A stretch of DNA of 8,195 bases from Actinomycetes bacterium (GCA_023432305.1 JAEYUT010000282.1:1-8195), one strand, 5' to 3'; shown: positions 1-6,985, counted from the stretch's first letter. Numbers and translations are program-made. The notes: generated by a model from the sequence alone, not told the origin.

Positions 1-946
1 CCGGAACACCGCGCATCGGACGCCCCGACGCGAGGCCGACGAGCACGGTCGCCGCCATGACCGACGCGCGCAGCACGCTCGGCTCGGGCGTCACCAGCAC
101 GACGAAGCCGACGAGCGCGAGAAGGGCCGCGACGACCCGCACGCCGCGGGATGCCCCGAGCGCCGCGGCGATGGCGAAGACCGCGCCGACGACGATCGCG
201 CAGTTGGCCCCGCTTACGGCCGTGAGGTGACTGAGCGATGAGGCCTTCATGTCGCTGTCGAGGCTGGCATCGACCCGGCTCGTGTCGCCCACCGCGAGCC
301 CGGGCAGAAGCTGAGCCCCGCGACCAGGGAGAGCGGCAGCGAGGTCGCGCAGCCCCGATCGCAGCTCCGCGGCCGCCGCGAGAACCGGCGGCGCCCTCCC
401 CAGGCGCTCCCCCGGCGCGTCGGCGAAGGCGAGCACGCTCACGCTGTCGCCCGGCTCCGTCGATCGAAGGCGGGCGCTCACCTCCCACCTCTCGCCGATG
501 CGGGGCTCGATCACGTGATCGCCGACCGTGTCGAGCGGAAGGAAGAGGAGGGCCTGCACGCTGCCCGCGTCAGCTCGCTTAGCGAGCTCGGCGATGGCGG
601 TGACGCGTCCATCGCGCATCTGCCCGGTGATCGTGACATGGAGCACCACCGCCCGAGGACCCTCGGTGGCCTCGGCGACGACTGCGGGTAGCCGGTCGGG
701 GGCGCGGATCGCGACGCCGGTCGCTGCCAGCGCCGCCGCAGTGAGGCACAGCGTGACCGCAAGCCACAGCGGACCGCGCGCAGCACACAGCGCGCTGAGC
801 GCGGCTGCGCCCCACAGCGTGGCGGCGAGAAGTCCGAGGGGAGCCTCGGGCGCCCCACCAACGAGGACCCCGGCTGCCGCCCACGCGCCGAGCGCGGCGG
901 GTGCGAGCCGGAGGTCGCGGAGGGGCGAGCGTCGCTGCTGCGTCAT
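1..946 (-). CDS. comEC: ComEC/Rec2 DNA-uptake channel, N-terminal part (runs off left edge)
   Basis: This is the inner-membrane channel that passes single-stranded DNA into the cytoplasm during natural transformation, working with ComEA. About 315 codons are present and the C-terminal part lies outside the window. I traced the frame from an ATG at 946-944 to the window edge without a stop. Residues 1-82 hold about three hydrophobic segments (roughly 15-33, 37-55, 59-80). Residues about 84-180 form a soluble, beta-rich stretch resembling the family's periplasmic N-terminal domain. The ComEC core starts near residue 213, with LLPGLAVGDTSRVD, then SSLSHLTAVSGAN (residues 236-248), the family's signature. 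Membrane segments and PSVLRASVMA follow. The start codon overlaps the comEA stop as ATGA, so the two are co-transcribed and probably translationally coupled. No clear Shine-Dalgarno precedes the ATG, which fits coupling. Identification is firm; actual competence is not shown. Confidence 0.94.
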   Translation of the reverse strand, partial: MTQQRRSPLRDLRLAPAALGAWAAAGVLVGGAPEAPLGLLAATLWGAAALSALCAARGPLWLAVTLCLTAAALAATGVAIRAPDRLPAVVAEATEGPRAVVLHVTITGQMRDGRVTAIAELAKRADAGSVQALLFLPLDTVGDHVIEPRIGERWEVSARLRSTEPGDSVSVLAFADAPGERLGRAPPVLAAAAELRSGLRDLAAALPGRGAQLLPGLAVGDTSRVDASLDSDMKASSLSHLTAVSGANCAIVVGAVFAIAAALGASRGVRVVAALLALVGFVVLVTPEPSVLRASVMAATVLVGLASGRPMRGVP

Positions 947-1560
947 GGCGACACCAGGGGGCGGAGCGCCTCGAGCGTCTTCGCGCCGATTCCGGACACC
1001 GAGAGCAGGTCGTCGGCGGAGGCGAACGGGCCGTGGGATGCACGGTGGTCGATGATGCGCTGGGCCATCGCCGGGCCGATGCGCGGCAGGGACTCGAGAG
1101 TCGCCGCGTCAGCCGTGTTGAGATCGACGCGCCCATCCGCAGTCACTCCCGGTGGCGCGGCGGCAACGACCTCGCCGAGACCCGGGACGAGAAGCTGCTC
1201 GCCGTCGCTGAGAATGCGTGCCAGGTTGACGCCTGCGGGATCAGCGGACTCGATGAGCCCGCCCGCCGCCGCCACGGCGTCGATCACACGATCATCGGCG
1301 CGCAGTTCGTACAGGCCGGGACGCGCGACGTGCCCGAGCACGTGCACGAAGATCGGGCTGGCGTCGGCATCGATGCTCGCGACCTCCTCAGAGGGTGCGG
1401 GGCCGGACCCTCCGGCGATGCCCTCCCGCATTCCCCCGCGCGGGCTGACGGCGGTCGCGATGACCGCGATCGCGGCGCCGGCAAGGAGCACGGTGAGCAC
1501 CACCCCGACCCGCCGACGCATCCGGGCGCGAAGGATGCCGGGGTCGGGGTGGTCGCTCAC
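943..1560 (-). CDS. comEA: ComEA, helix-hairpin-helix DNA-binding competence protein
   Basis: A 205-residue protein that binds incoming double-stranded DNA outside the membrane and hands it to ComEC. Basic residues (RARMRRR, 11-17) precede one membrane anchor at about residues 18-40, which leaves the rest outside the cell. A flexible Gly/Pro/acidic linker runs to about 68. An SLBB-like domain follows at about 69-130 (FVHVLGHVARPGLYEL and the later GEQLLVPG). The C-terminus is a ComEA-type double helix-hairpin-helix at 143-205: VDLNTADAATLESLPRIGPAMAQRIIDHR, shortened here to its landmarks VDLNTA, LPRIGPAMAQRII, GPFASADDLLSVSGIG. Length and domain order match actinobacterial ComEA. The start is a GTG at 1560-1558. 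A -10-like TAGCCT lies 6 bases upstream and there is no Shine-Dalgarno, so leaderless translation is likely. The stop overlaps the comEC start. Confidence 0.95.
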   Translation of the reverse strand: MSDHPDPGILRARMRRRVGVVLTVLLAGAAIAVIATAVSPRGGMREGIAGGSGPAPSEEVASIDADASPIFVHVLGHVARPGLYELRADDRVIDAVAAAGGLIESADPAGVNLARILSDGEQLLVPGLGEVVAAAPPGVTADGRVDLNTADAATLESLPRIGPAMAQRIIDHRASHGPFASADDLLSVSGIGAKTLEALRPLVSP

Positions 1561-1566
1561 CCGGGA

Positions 1567-1572
1567 AGGCTA
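1567..1572 (-). promoter_or_regulatory. Putative leaderless -10 element for comEA-comEC
   Basis: Read on the minus strand, these bases are TAGCCT, matching the actinobacterial TANNNT -10 pattern, and end 6 bases before the comEA GTG. That spacing would put the transcript start at or next to the start codon. I see no convincing -35 hexamer 16-18 bases upstream, so the call rests only on the -10 and its position. Confidence 0.35.
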
Positions 1573-1650
1573 TGAGGGCCTCGACCCCCGGCACCCACCT
1601 GCGGGTGGCGCCCTCGATCGGCCAATGGGGCGCCGGGCTGGGGAGGAGCA

Positions 1651-1679
1651 GTGACGGGTCGGGCAGCGTGGGGCAGACT
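1651..1679 (+). promoter_or_regulatory. Putative promoter of the winged-helix gene (leaderless)
   Basis: GTGACG (1651-1656) and CAGACT (1674-1679) resemble -35 and -10 hexamers and are 17 bases apart. The -10 ends 6 bases before the ATG at 1686, the usual arrangement for a leaderless actinobacterial transcript. This supports 1686, not 1766, as the ancestral start of the downstream gene. Both hexamers deviate from consensus. Confidence 0.4.
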
Positions 1680-1685
1680 GGCGAC

Positions 1686-1765
1686 ATGTCGCCTGCTCTG
1701 AGCGCCGACGAGTCGCCGGGCTCCGCCTTGCGGCACAGTCGATCACGCACACCACGCCCGACCCG
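1686..1765 (+). other. Out-of-frame N-terminal segment of the winged-helix gene
   Basis: The ATG at 1686 opens a frame reading MSPALSADE, a plausible family N-terminus, but this frame then diverges into an unrelated Arg/Ser/Pro-rich sequence. From 1712 the next usable frame reads VAGLRLAAQSITHTTPDP and runs directly into the main open reading frame at 1766. Adding one base at about 1711-1712 (GACGAG then TCGCC) would join the two into a continuous N-terminus with the expected family spacing. This is read directly from the sequence. Whether the missing base is a true mutation or a sequencing or assembly error cannot be decided here. Confidence 0.65.
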
Positions 1766-2662
1766 GTGGTGGTCGTGCGCTCCCTGCTCGCGGTGCAGGC
1801 GCAGGACCACCCGGGCGCGCTGTGGGCGGTCGGTCTCCGCAGCGGCGCCACCGCCGCCGAGGTCGAGGCTGCGCACTCGAGCGGCGCGATCGTGCGGTCG
1901 TGGCCGATGCGCGGAACCCTGCACCTCGTCGCGGCCGAGGATCTGACATGGATGCTGTCGCTCACGAGCGAGTGCACCGTGCGGAAGGCCGCGGGAGGCC
2001 ACCGCCAGCTCGGACTCGATGAGGCGTCGTTCGCGACCGCTGCGGCTGTCGCGCATTATCTGCTCGGCGGCGGCCGCCGCGCGGATCGGAGTGAGCTGCT
2101 CGCTCAATTCGAGCGCGCGGGTCTCCGCACGGAGGGGCAGCGCGGGGTGCACCTGCTGGGGTACCTCGCCTATACGGGCCTCACGGTGCTGTGCACTCGG
2201 ACCGAGTACGCGTTGCTCGACGAGCACGTGCCCGCCACCATCCGGCGCACACCCCTCGAGGCCGCGGCGGAGCTCGCCCTGCGCTACTTCACGGGCCACG
2301 GCCCGGCGACCGTGCGCGACCTCGCCTGGTGGTCGGGCCTGCCGCTCACGCTCATGCGGGAGGTGACGGAGCGCGTGCACGACCGGCTGGAGCGGATCGA
2401 GGTAGACGGCATCGAGTACCTGATGCGGCCAGGGCTCCGACCCGAGGCCGACGGCGTGCACCTGCTGCCCGCCTACGACGAGTACCTCGTGGGCTACGAG
2501 GATCGCACCGCGGCGATTCCGCCCGGGGGCGTCGGCGGCGTGATCGGGCGCGACAACCCGATCTTCAGCCCCACGATCGTGACGCGAGGGCGTGTGGTCG
2601 GCACGTGGGCGCGCACGCCGAGATCGACGGCTAGCCTGCGGCTGCGGCGTGCTCGGCGATGA
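1766..2662 (+). CDS. Winged-helix DNA-binding (HTH_42, AlkZ/YcaQ-like) protein, probably degenerate
   Basis: The frame encodes 298 residues from a GTG at 1766. Family hallmarks are LLAVQAQDHPGALWAVGLR (7-25), SWPMRGTLHLV (45-55), LLPAYDEYLVGYEDR (233-247) and NPIFSPTIV (264-272). The family (PF06224) includes the DNA glycosylase AlkZ, whose catalytic Gln-x-Gln motif matches QAQ at 11-13. If the upstream out-of-frame segment is added, these become about residues 38 and 40, close to the known AlkZ positions. Many actinobacterial members have unknown substrates, so a repair role is inference. The GTG at 1766 is unlikely to be the native start because homology continues upstream in the same frame with no start codon. 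The C-terminus is also abnormal: after GRVVGTWART the family usually continues for some 50 residues, but here 14 basic residues follow before the stop. The 3' end overlaps the convergent hydrolase gene by 32 bp. The family call is firm; function is doubtful. Confidence 0.8.
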   Translation: MVVVRSLLAVQAQDHPGALWAVGLRSGATAAEVEAAHSSGAIVRSWPMRGTLHLVAAEDLTWMLSLTSECTVRKAAGGHRQLGLDEASFATAAAVAHYLLGGGRRADRSELLAQFERAGLRTEGQRGVHLLGYLAYTGLTVLCTRTEYALLDEHVPATIRRTPLEAAAELALRYFTGHGPATVRDLAWWSGLPLTLMREVTERVHDRLERIEVDGIEYLMRPGLRPEADGVHLLPAYDEYLVGYEDRTAAIPPGGVGGVIGRDNPIFSPTIVTRGRVVGTWARTPRSTASLRLRRARR

Positions 2663-3491
2663 GGTCGACGAGCTGCGACACGACCGCCACGGGGATCGTG
2701 TGACCCACATCCGGCAGCAGCGCCAGGCGCGCCCCGGGGATCGCGGCCGCCGTGTCCTCGCCGCCCGAGACGTCGATCATCGGGTCGGCATCGCCATGGA
2801 CGACGAGCGTGGGTGCGGTGATCGCCCCGAGGCGCTCGTGACGGTCGCCGTCAGCCTGGATGGCGGCGAGCTGACGCGCCGTGCCCTCGGGACGCAGCCC
2901 GCGCTCGAACGCCCGCAGCGCGTTCTCGCGTGCGAAGTCGAGCTCGACGTGGTGCGGGCCCGCGATCGACTCGTGGTGGCGGATCGCGTAGTCCAGGTAC
3001 GCGTCCCGATCATCGCTCGGCGCGTCCGTGCGGAAGATCCACTTCGAGACCTCGTGAGGCCGGCCGACGCCCCGACGCCCCGTGGTCGACATGAGGGAGG
3101 TGAGGCTCGCGGTGAGCTCGGGGGCGGCGAGCGCGACATGCTGCGCGATCATCCCGCCCATCGAGATGCCGACCACATGCACCCGGTCGATGCGCAGGTG
3201 ACGCAGGAGGTCGATGAGATCGAGCGCCATGTCGCGGATGCCGTATTCGCCACCCGGAACGTGGCTGAGGCCGCAGTCGCGGTTGTCGGCCGCGATGACG
3301 CGGAAGCCGCGGCGCACGAGCTCGGCGGGGAACTCGGGCTGCCATTCGATGCGCTGCATGCCGAGGCCCGCGATGAGCAGCACGACGCCGGCGTCAGCTG
3401 CGCCCGCGTCGACGTAGTTGATGCGGCGGTCGCCGTCGATCCAGGTGGTTCCCACGGCATCGAGCGTCGGGGAGACGGAGGGAGCGGTCAT
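2631..3491 (-). CDS. Alpha/beta hydrolase (RdmC/methylesterase-like)
   Basis: A 286-residue soluble alpha/beta-hydrolase. LLIAGLGMQ (38-46) supplies the oxyanion-hole region. The nucleophile elbow is GISMGG with Ser110, followed by SLTSLMSTTG (129-138), typical of the aclacinomycin-methylesterase/RdmC-like subgroup. HGDADP gives the probable acid Asp236, and DVGHTIP gives His264, so the triad is complete. It could act on an ester, a lactone or a thioester; the substrate is not readable. An ATG at 3542 also lies in frame, but the first 17 residues it adds are unlike the family and it sits inside the preceding gene. The ATG at 3491 has GAAGGA 7 bases upstream and is preferred. It is the last gene of the operon, 28 bp after the carboxyltransferase, and its stop lies inside the convergent winged-helix gene. 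Confidence 0.88.
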   Translation of the reverse strand: MTAPSVSPTLDAVGTTWIDGDRRINYVDAGAADAGVVLLIAGLGMQRIEWQPEFPAELVRRGFRVIAADNRDCGLSHVPGGEYGIRDMALDLIDLLRHLRIDRVHVVGISMGGMIAQHVALAAPELTASLTSLMSTTGRRGVGRPHEVSKWIFRTDAPSDDRDAYLDYAIRHHESIAGPHHVELDFARENALRAFERGLRPEGTARQLAAIQADGDRHERLGAITAPTLVVHGDADPMIDVSGGEDTAAAIPGARLALLPDVGHTIPVAVVSQLVDLIAEHAAAAG

Positions 3492-3498
3492 GCAGGTG

Positions 3499-3504
3499 TC
3501 CTTC
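3499..3504 (-). promoter_or_regulatory. Ribosome binding site deciding the hydrolase start
   Basis: On the minus strand this reads GAAGGA and ends 7 bases before the ATG at 3491. It falls in the 28-bp gap after the carboxyltransferase stop and selects this ATG over the in-frame ATG at 3542. Confidence 0.65.
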
Positions 3505-3519
3505 GTGCGGAGGTTCGGG

Positions 3520-4896
3520 TCACGCGGAGGCGCCGCGCGCATCGATCAGGAAGGCGACGATCTCGTCGCGGAGAGCGGCGAGTGCGGCGTCGACGCCGTG
3601 GGTCGTGGGGCCGGGAAGGGTGCGGTGCGAGTAGCCGCGCTCGCGCAGGGATGCCGCCCCCAGCTGCATGAGCTCGGCGACCTCCTGGGCGCGGCTTGCA
3701 TCCTTGTAGAGGATCGACGCCGCGCCTTCCGGGGCGATGACCTCGAAGACGGCGTCATCCTGCATCACGAGCCGGTCGGCGGCGGCGAACGCCATCGCGC
3801 CCCCCGACCCGCCTTCGCCGGTCACGACGGCGAGCGTCGGAACGGACGCGGCCGAGAGCCCCGACATGAGCTCGGAGATCGCGACGGCCAGTCCTGCCGA
3901 ATCGGAGGTGGGAACCGGGTCCGCACCGCGGGTGTCGACGAGGCTCACCACCGGGACTCCCCATCGCACGGCGAGCATGACAGCTCGCCGTGCCTTGCGG
4001 AAACCGGAGGCCGCGGGCGCTCCCACACGCCCGGCGGCTCCGGAAGCAGAGCGATCCGTGCCGATCACCATCACGCGCTCCCCCGCGACGCGGGCCACGG
4101 CCGCCACGACGCAGCGGTCGTCGGAGCCGGTGCGGTCGCCGCCGAGCTCGGAGGCGTCGTCGGCGATGCGAGCGAGGATGTCGCGGGCGCTCGGGCGCTC
4201 CGTGCGCGCAGCCTCGACCGCCGCCCAGCCGGACAACACGACGTCGGATTCGCGCACCTCGGGTCGGAGGGCTGTGGTCTGGCCCACCGACGGGCTCACG
4301 AGCGCGATCCACTGCGACACGATGCGCGCAGCGTGCTCCTCATCGTCCGCGAGCGCGTCCACCAGGCCCGCTGCCGCATACGCCTCGGCGGTGTGGCTCG
4401 ACCCGTCGAGCGCGGTGCCCGCGAGAGCCTCCACCACACGGGGGCCGGCGAAGCCGACCGTCGCGCCGCGTTCGGCGACGATCAGGTCGGCTGCCGCACC
4501 ATACGACGCATGCACCCCGCCGGTCGTCGGGTTGCGGAACCACGCGATCAGCGGGATCGCCGCCTCCCGCGCGCGCGTCATGGCGTCGACAGTGCGTCTC
4601 ATCTGGATGAGCGCGTCGAACCCCTCGTGCGTGCGCGCGCCGCCCGAGCGGATGATGCTCACGAACGGCACGCGACGGCGGATGGCCTGCTCGACGCCCG
4701 CGATGATGCGGTCGCCGTGGGCGACGCCCATGGAGCCGCCCATGTAGTCGAAGGACAGCCGGGCGACGACGGCCTCGCCGCCGTCGAAGCTCTCCACGGC
4801 GCAGGTGACCGACTCATCGACGCCGCTGCGCTCGCGTGCGCGCTCCCGCGCGTCACGGTAGCCGGGCCAGGTGCCCGCGGCGCCGGTGCCCGTCAC
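3520..4896 (-). CDS. Fused AccD-AccA type carboxyltransferase (acyl-CoA carboxylase beta/alpha halves)
   Basis: A 458-residue protein with two crotonase-fold carboxyltransferase halves. The AccD-like half (about 35-200) shows DYMGGSMGVAHGDRI (50-64), RSGGARTHEG (83-92), PTTGGVHASYG (123-133) and GFAGPRVVE (148-156). The AccA-like half (about 225-450) shows SGFRKARRAVMLA (297-309), DTRGADP (321-327), GEGGSGGAMA (360-369) and VIAPEGAASILYKD (386-399). In acetyl-CoA carboxylase these halves transfer carboxyl from biotin to acyl-CoA. Unlike classic AccD, there is no N-terminal Cys4 zinc ribbon; only Cys32 lies in the first 100 residues. AccA usually has Pro after DT where this protein has Arg. 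No biotin carboxylase or carrier is in the window, so it must borrow them or catalyse a related biotin-dependent or biotin-independent reaction. The start is a GTG at 4896, overlapping the ligase stop as GTGA. A much longer in-frame opening to 5817 is ligase sequence in a shadow frame. Malonate decarboxylase MdcDE is a less likely alternative. Confidence 0.86.
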   Translation of the reverse strand: MTGTGAAGTWPGYRDARERARERSGVDESVTCAVESFDGGEAVVARLSFDYMGGSMGVAHGDRIIAGVEQAIRRRVPFVSIIRSGGARTHEGFDALIQMRRTVDAMTRAREAAIPLIAWFRNPTTGGVHASYGAAADLIVAERGATVGFAGPRVVEALAGTALDGSSHTAEAYAAAGLVDALADDEEHAARIVSQWIALVSPSVGQTTALRPEVRESDVVLSGWAAVEAARTERPSARDILARIADDASELGGDRTGSDDRCVVAAVARVAGERVMVIGTDRSASGAAGRVGAPAASGFRKARRAVMLAVRWGVPVVSLVDTRGADPVPTSDSAGLAVAISELMSGLSAASVPTLAVVTGEGGSGGAMAFAAADRLVMQDDAVFEVIAPEGAASILYKDASRAQEVAELMQLGAASLRERGYSHRTLPGPTTHGVDAALAALRDEIVAFLIDARGASA

Positions 4897-6503
4897 GCCC
4901 CGGCCCTGCGATCCGGCTGACGCCAGGTGCGATCGGTGATCGGCAGGGCGCGCAGCAGGTTCTTCTGGATCTTCTGGGTCTCGGTCTTGGGGATCGAGTC
5001 GACCAGATCGATGTAGTACGGGAGCATGTACGAGGCCATGCGGGTCTGCAGGAACGCGAAGAGCTCGGCCGGGTCGACCGTGGCACCCTCCTCTTGCACG
5101 ATCACGACGCGCACCTCGTCTTCGCCGAACTCGGAGGGAGCTGCGACCGCTGCGACCTCCTGGACGCCGGGGAACACGCGCACCTCGCGCTCGATCTCCG
5201 CCGAGGAGATGTTCTCGCCGCGGCGGCGGATCGCATCCTTCTTGCGGTCGACGAAGAAGAAGTGGCCGTCCTCGTCGCGGTAGAAGGTGTCGCCCGTGTG
5301 GAACCACTGGTTGCGCATGGCGGCGACGGTGGCCTCGGGTCGGCCCAGGTAGCCGACGGTGAGCGTCCACGGGTCGTCGTGACGAACAACCAGCTCGCCC
5401 ACCTCGCCCACGGGAACTTCGCGGTCGAACTCGTCGACGAGCCGCGCCTGGACGCCGGAGCGCACCTCGCCGCAGCTTCCGCGCCCCTTGTTGACCCAGC
5501 CGTCCGACATGAGCGGGCAGCTCAGCTCCGTCATGTTGTAGACGGTGCCGACGCGCACGCCGAAGCGCTTCTCGAACTCGACGACCTCCGCGATCACGGG
5601 GGCGACGATGACCTTGTCGAGCGGGTTGTCGGCGTCCTGCTCGGTGACGGGCAGCTTCCACAGGAAGTGCGCCATCGCTCCCTGCAGCAGGGTCGTCGTC
5701 ACGCCGAAGCGGCGCACATCGCCCCAGAACTCGCTCGTCTTGAACTGCGAGCGCAGCACGTACCCGCCGCCCACGATGAGCATCGAGTAGAAGTACGCCT
5801 TGCCGGTGATGTGGCACGGCGCGTACGGCGAGTAGAAGACGTCGGTCTCATCCATGTGCCACGTCGGGATGATGGTGCGGCCCGACTCGATCATCTGGGC
5901 CCACGGGATGAGCACGCCCTTCGACGGCCCCGTCGTTCCGGACGTGTAGAGGATGCAGCTCGTGGACTCGAGCGTGGGGCTGATGAACTGCTCCACCTCG
6001 AACGGGTGCTCGTGGGCGTCCCCGGCGGGAATACACACCCACCCGTCGACGGGAGACGCCGTCTGCTCGCGGACGTCGAGGAGGATGATCCGCTCGATGT
6101 GATCGAGGTTGCCCGACACCTCCGCGAGAACGGGGAGGAAGTCGGTCGTGGTCACGATCACCCGCGCGGTCGTGTCGTTCACGACGTCCGCGAGCAGCTG
6201 GTGACGATAGCCGCGGTTGAGCGCCGCCTCCGTCGCGCCCGCCCACGTGAGGCCCATCCACACTTCGAGTGCGGCGAGCGACGAGTCGAGGAAGGTCGCG
6301 ACGATCTGCCCCGGTGCGATCCCCTGTGCCTGGAAGAACGCGCCGTAGCCGTACGTGTTCTTCAGCATCGTCGCGTAGTCCCGGGAGTCGCCCGCGACAT
6401 CGTGTGCGAACACGTGGTCGGGGTGGTCCTGGGCACGACGGCGCAGCAGGTTGGGGAGGATCGTCGCCTCATCGAGTGGGGCGGGAACGGGGCGGGGAGT
6501 CAT
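4893..6503 (-). CDS. CaiC-like acyl-CoA ligase (AMP-forming, class I adenylating enzyme)
   Basis: A 536-residue enzyme that activates a carboxylic acid with ATP and then CoA. All core motifs are present: YTSGTTGPSKG (186-196, ATP-phosphate loop), YNMTE (322-326), HTGD with Asp405 contacting the ribose, VDRKKDAIRRRGENIS (418-433, hinge and CoA domain), and the C-terminal PKTETQKIQK (505-514) with probable catalytic Lys511. The length is normal for the family. Overall pattern is closest to the crotonobetaine/carnitine-CoA ligase (CaiC) and fatty-acyl ligase branch, but the acid-binding pocket cannot be assigned by eye. The ATG at 6503 lies 26 bp after the MaoC gene and has no good Shine-Dalgarno. 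The end overlaps the carboxyltransferase GTG, so the two are probably made in coupled amounts. It supplies the CoA thioester used by the other operon enzymes (inference). Confidence 0.93.
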   Translation of the reverse strand: MTPRPVPAPLDEATILPNLLRRRAQDHPDHVFAHDVAGDSRDYATMLKNTYGYGAFFQAQGIAPGQIVATFLDSSLAALEVWMGLTWAGATEAALNRGYRHQLLADVVNDTTARVIVTTTDFLPVLAEVSGNLDHIERIILLDVREQTASPVDGWVCIPAGDAHEHPFEVEQFISPTLESTSCILYTSGTTGPSKGVLIPWAQMIESGRTIIPTWHMDETDVFYSPYAPCHITGKAYFYSMLIVGGGYVLRSQFKTSEFWGDVRRFGVTTTLLQGAMAHFLWKLPVTEQDADNPLDKVIVAPVIAEVVEFEKRFGVRVGTVYNMTELSCPLMSDGWVNKGRGSCGEVRSGVQARLVDEFDREVPVGEVGELVVRHDDPWTLTVGYLGRPEATVAAMRNQWFHTGDTFYRDEDGHFFFVDRKKDAIRRRGENISSAEIEREVRVFPGVQEVAAVAAPSEFGEDEVRVVIVQEEGATVDPAELFAFLQTRMASYMLPYYIDLVDSIPKTETQKIQKNLLRALPITDRTWRQPDRRAGA

Positions 6504-6529
6504 GGCAGTCGGCTATCTGTTGAGGTGAT

Positions 6530-6973
6530 TCAGCTGAAACGGAAGAGCACGTCGGCGACGAGAACGGGCTTCTCGACGCCCTCGCCCTCGATGACCGTCG
6601 ACAGGGTGGCGACGACCGCGTCGTTCTTCACCTTCGACTCGGCGATCTTCATGTGGGCGCGGATGCGCGAGCCGGAGCGAACCGGGCCGGTGAAGCGCAG
6701 CTTGTCGATGCCGTAGTTGACCGTGAGCGTGCGGTCGGTGATGACCAGCAGCTCCTCCATGAACTGGGCGATGAGCGACGAGAGGAGGTAGCCGTGCGCG
6801 ATGGTGGCGCCGAAGGGGCCGGCCTTGGCGCGCTCCTCGTCGACGTGGATCCACTGGTCGTCGGTGGTCAGCTCGCTGAACTTGTTGATGAGCTCCTGCT
6901 CGACCGTGAACCATTCGCTGGTTCCCAGGTCGAGGTCCTTCGCGTCGCGCACCTGGGCGAGAGTCAGTTCCAT
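6530..6973 (-). CDS. MaoC/NodN-type hot-dog enoyl-CoA hydratase
   Basis: A 147-residue single hot-dog protein. The family signature DDQWIHVDEERA (38-49) followed by GPFGATIAHGYLLSSL (52-67) places it in the NodN/MaoC branch. By comparison with (R)-specific enoyl-CoA hydratases, the catalytic pair would be Asp38 and His43. Such enzymes reversibly add water to trans-2-enoyl-CoA to give the (R)-3-hydroxyacyl-CoA. An upstream ATG at 7039 would overlap the SDR gene and add 22 non-homologous residues. The ATG at 6973, with GAAGGAAG just upstream, is the better start. It lies 46 bp after the SDR gene and 26 bp before the ligase. Proteins of this size act as homodimers. Acyl specificity is unknown. 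Confidence 0.9.
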   Translation of the reverse strand: MELTLAQVRDAKDLDLGTSEWFTVEQELINKFSELTTDDQWIHVDEERAKAGPFGATIAHGYLLSSLIAQFMEELLVITDRTLTVNYGIDKLRFTGPVRSGSRIRAHMKIAESKVKNDAVVATLSTVIEGEGVEKPVLVADVLFRFS

Positions 6974-6977
6974 GTTT

Positions 6978-6985
6978 CTTCCTTC
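6978..6985 (-). promoter_or_regulatory. Ribosome binding site deciding the MaoC start
   Basis: On the minus strand this reads GAAGGAAG, with the AAGGA core ending 6 bases before the ATG at 6973. It selects this codon over the in-frame ATG at 7039. Confidence 0.7.

Noticed and set aside
1595..1608. Inverted repeat CCACC-TGCG-GGTGG upstream of comEA as an operator
   Set aside because: A five-base-pair arm is common in GC-rich DNA and no regulator or second copy supports it.
1388..2710. 440-residue open frame on the minus strand across comEA's start and the winged-helix gene
   Set aside because: It spans the divergent promoter region and both coding genes in shadow frames, with Arg/Ala/Pro-rich sequence and no motifs.
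3520..4896. Malonate decarboxylase beta/gamma (MdcDE) as the identity of the fused carboxyltransferase
   Set aside because: The PTTGGVHAS, GFAGPRVVE and IAPEGAASILYKD motifs resemble AccD/AccA more than MdcD/MdcE, and no other mdc genes are adjacent.
3418..4920. 500-residue open frame on the plus strand opposite the carboxyltransferase
   Set aside because: Low-complexity composition with no domain, antisense to the well-conserved AccD-AccA fusion.
4897..5817. In-frame N-terminal extension of the carboxyltransferase
   Set aside because: The added sequence is the ligase read in another frame. The GTG at 4896 is where homology begins, and it overlaps the ligase stop.
4836..6716. 626-residue open frame on the plus strand opposite the ligase
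   Set aside because: It is antisense to a ligase with every core motif, is rich in Arg/His/Asp/Val with no recognisable domain, and is typical of antisense frames in high-GC codon-biased DNA.
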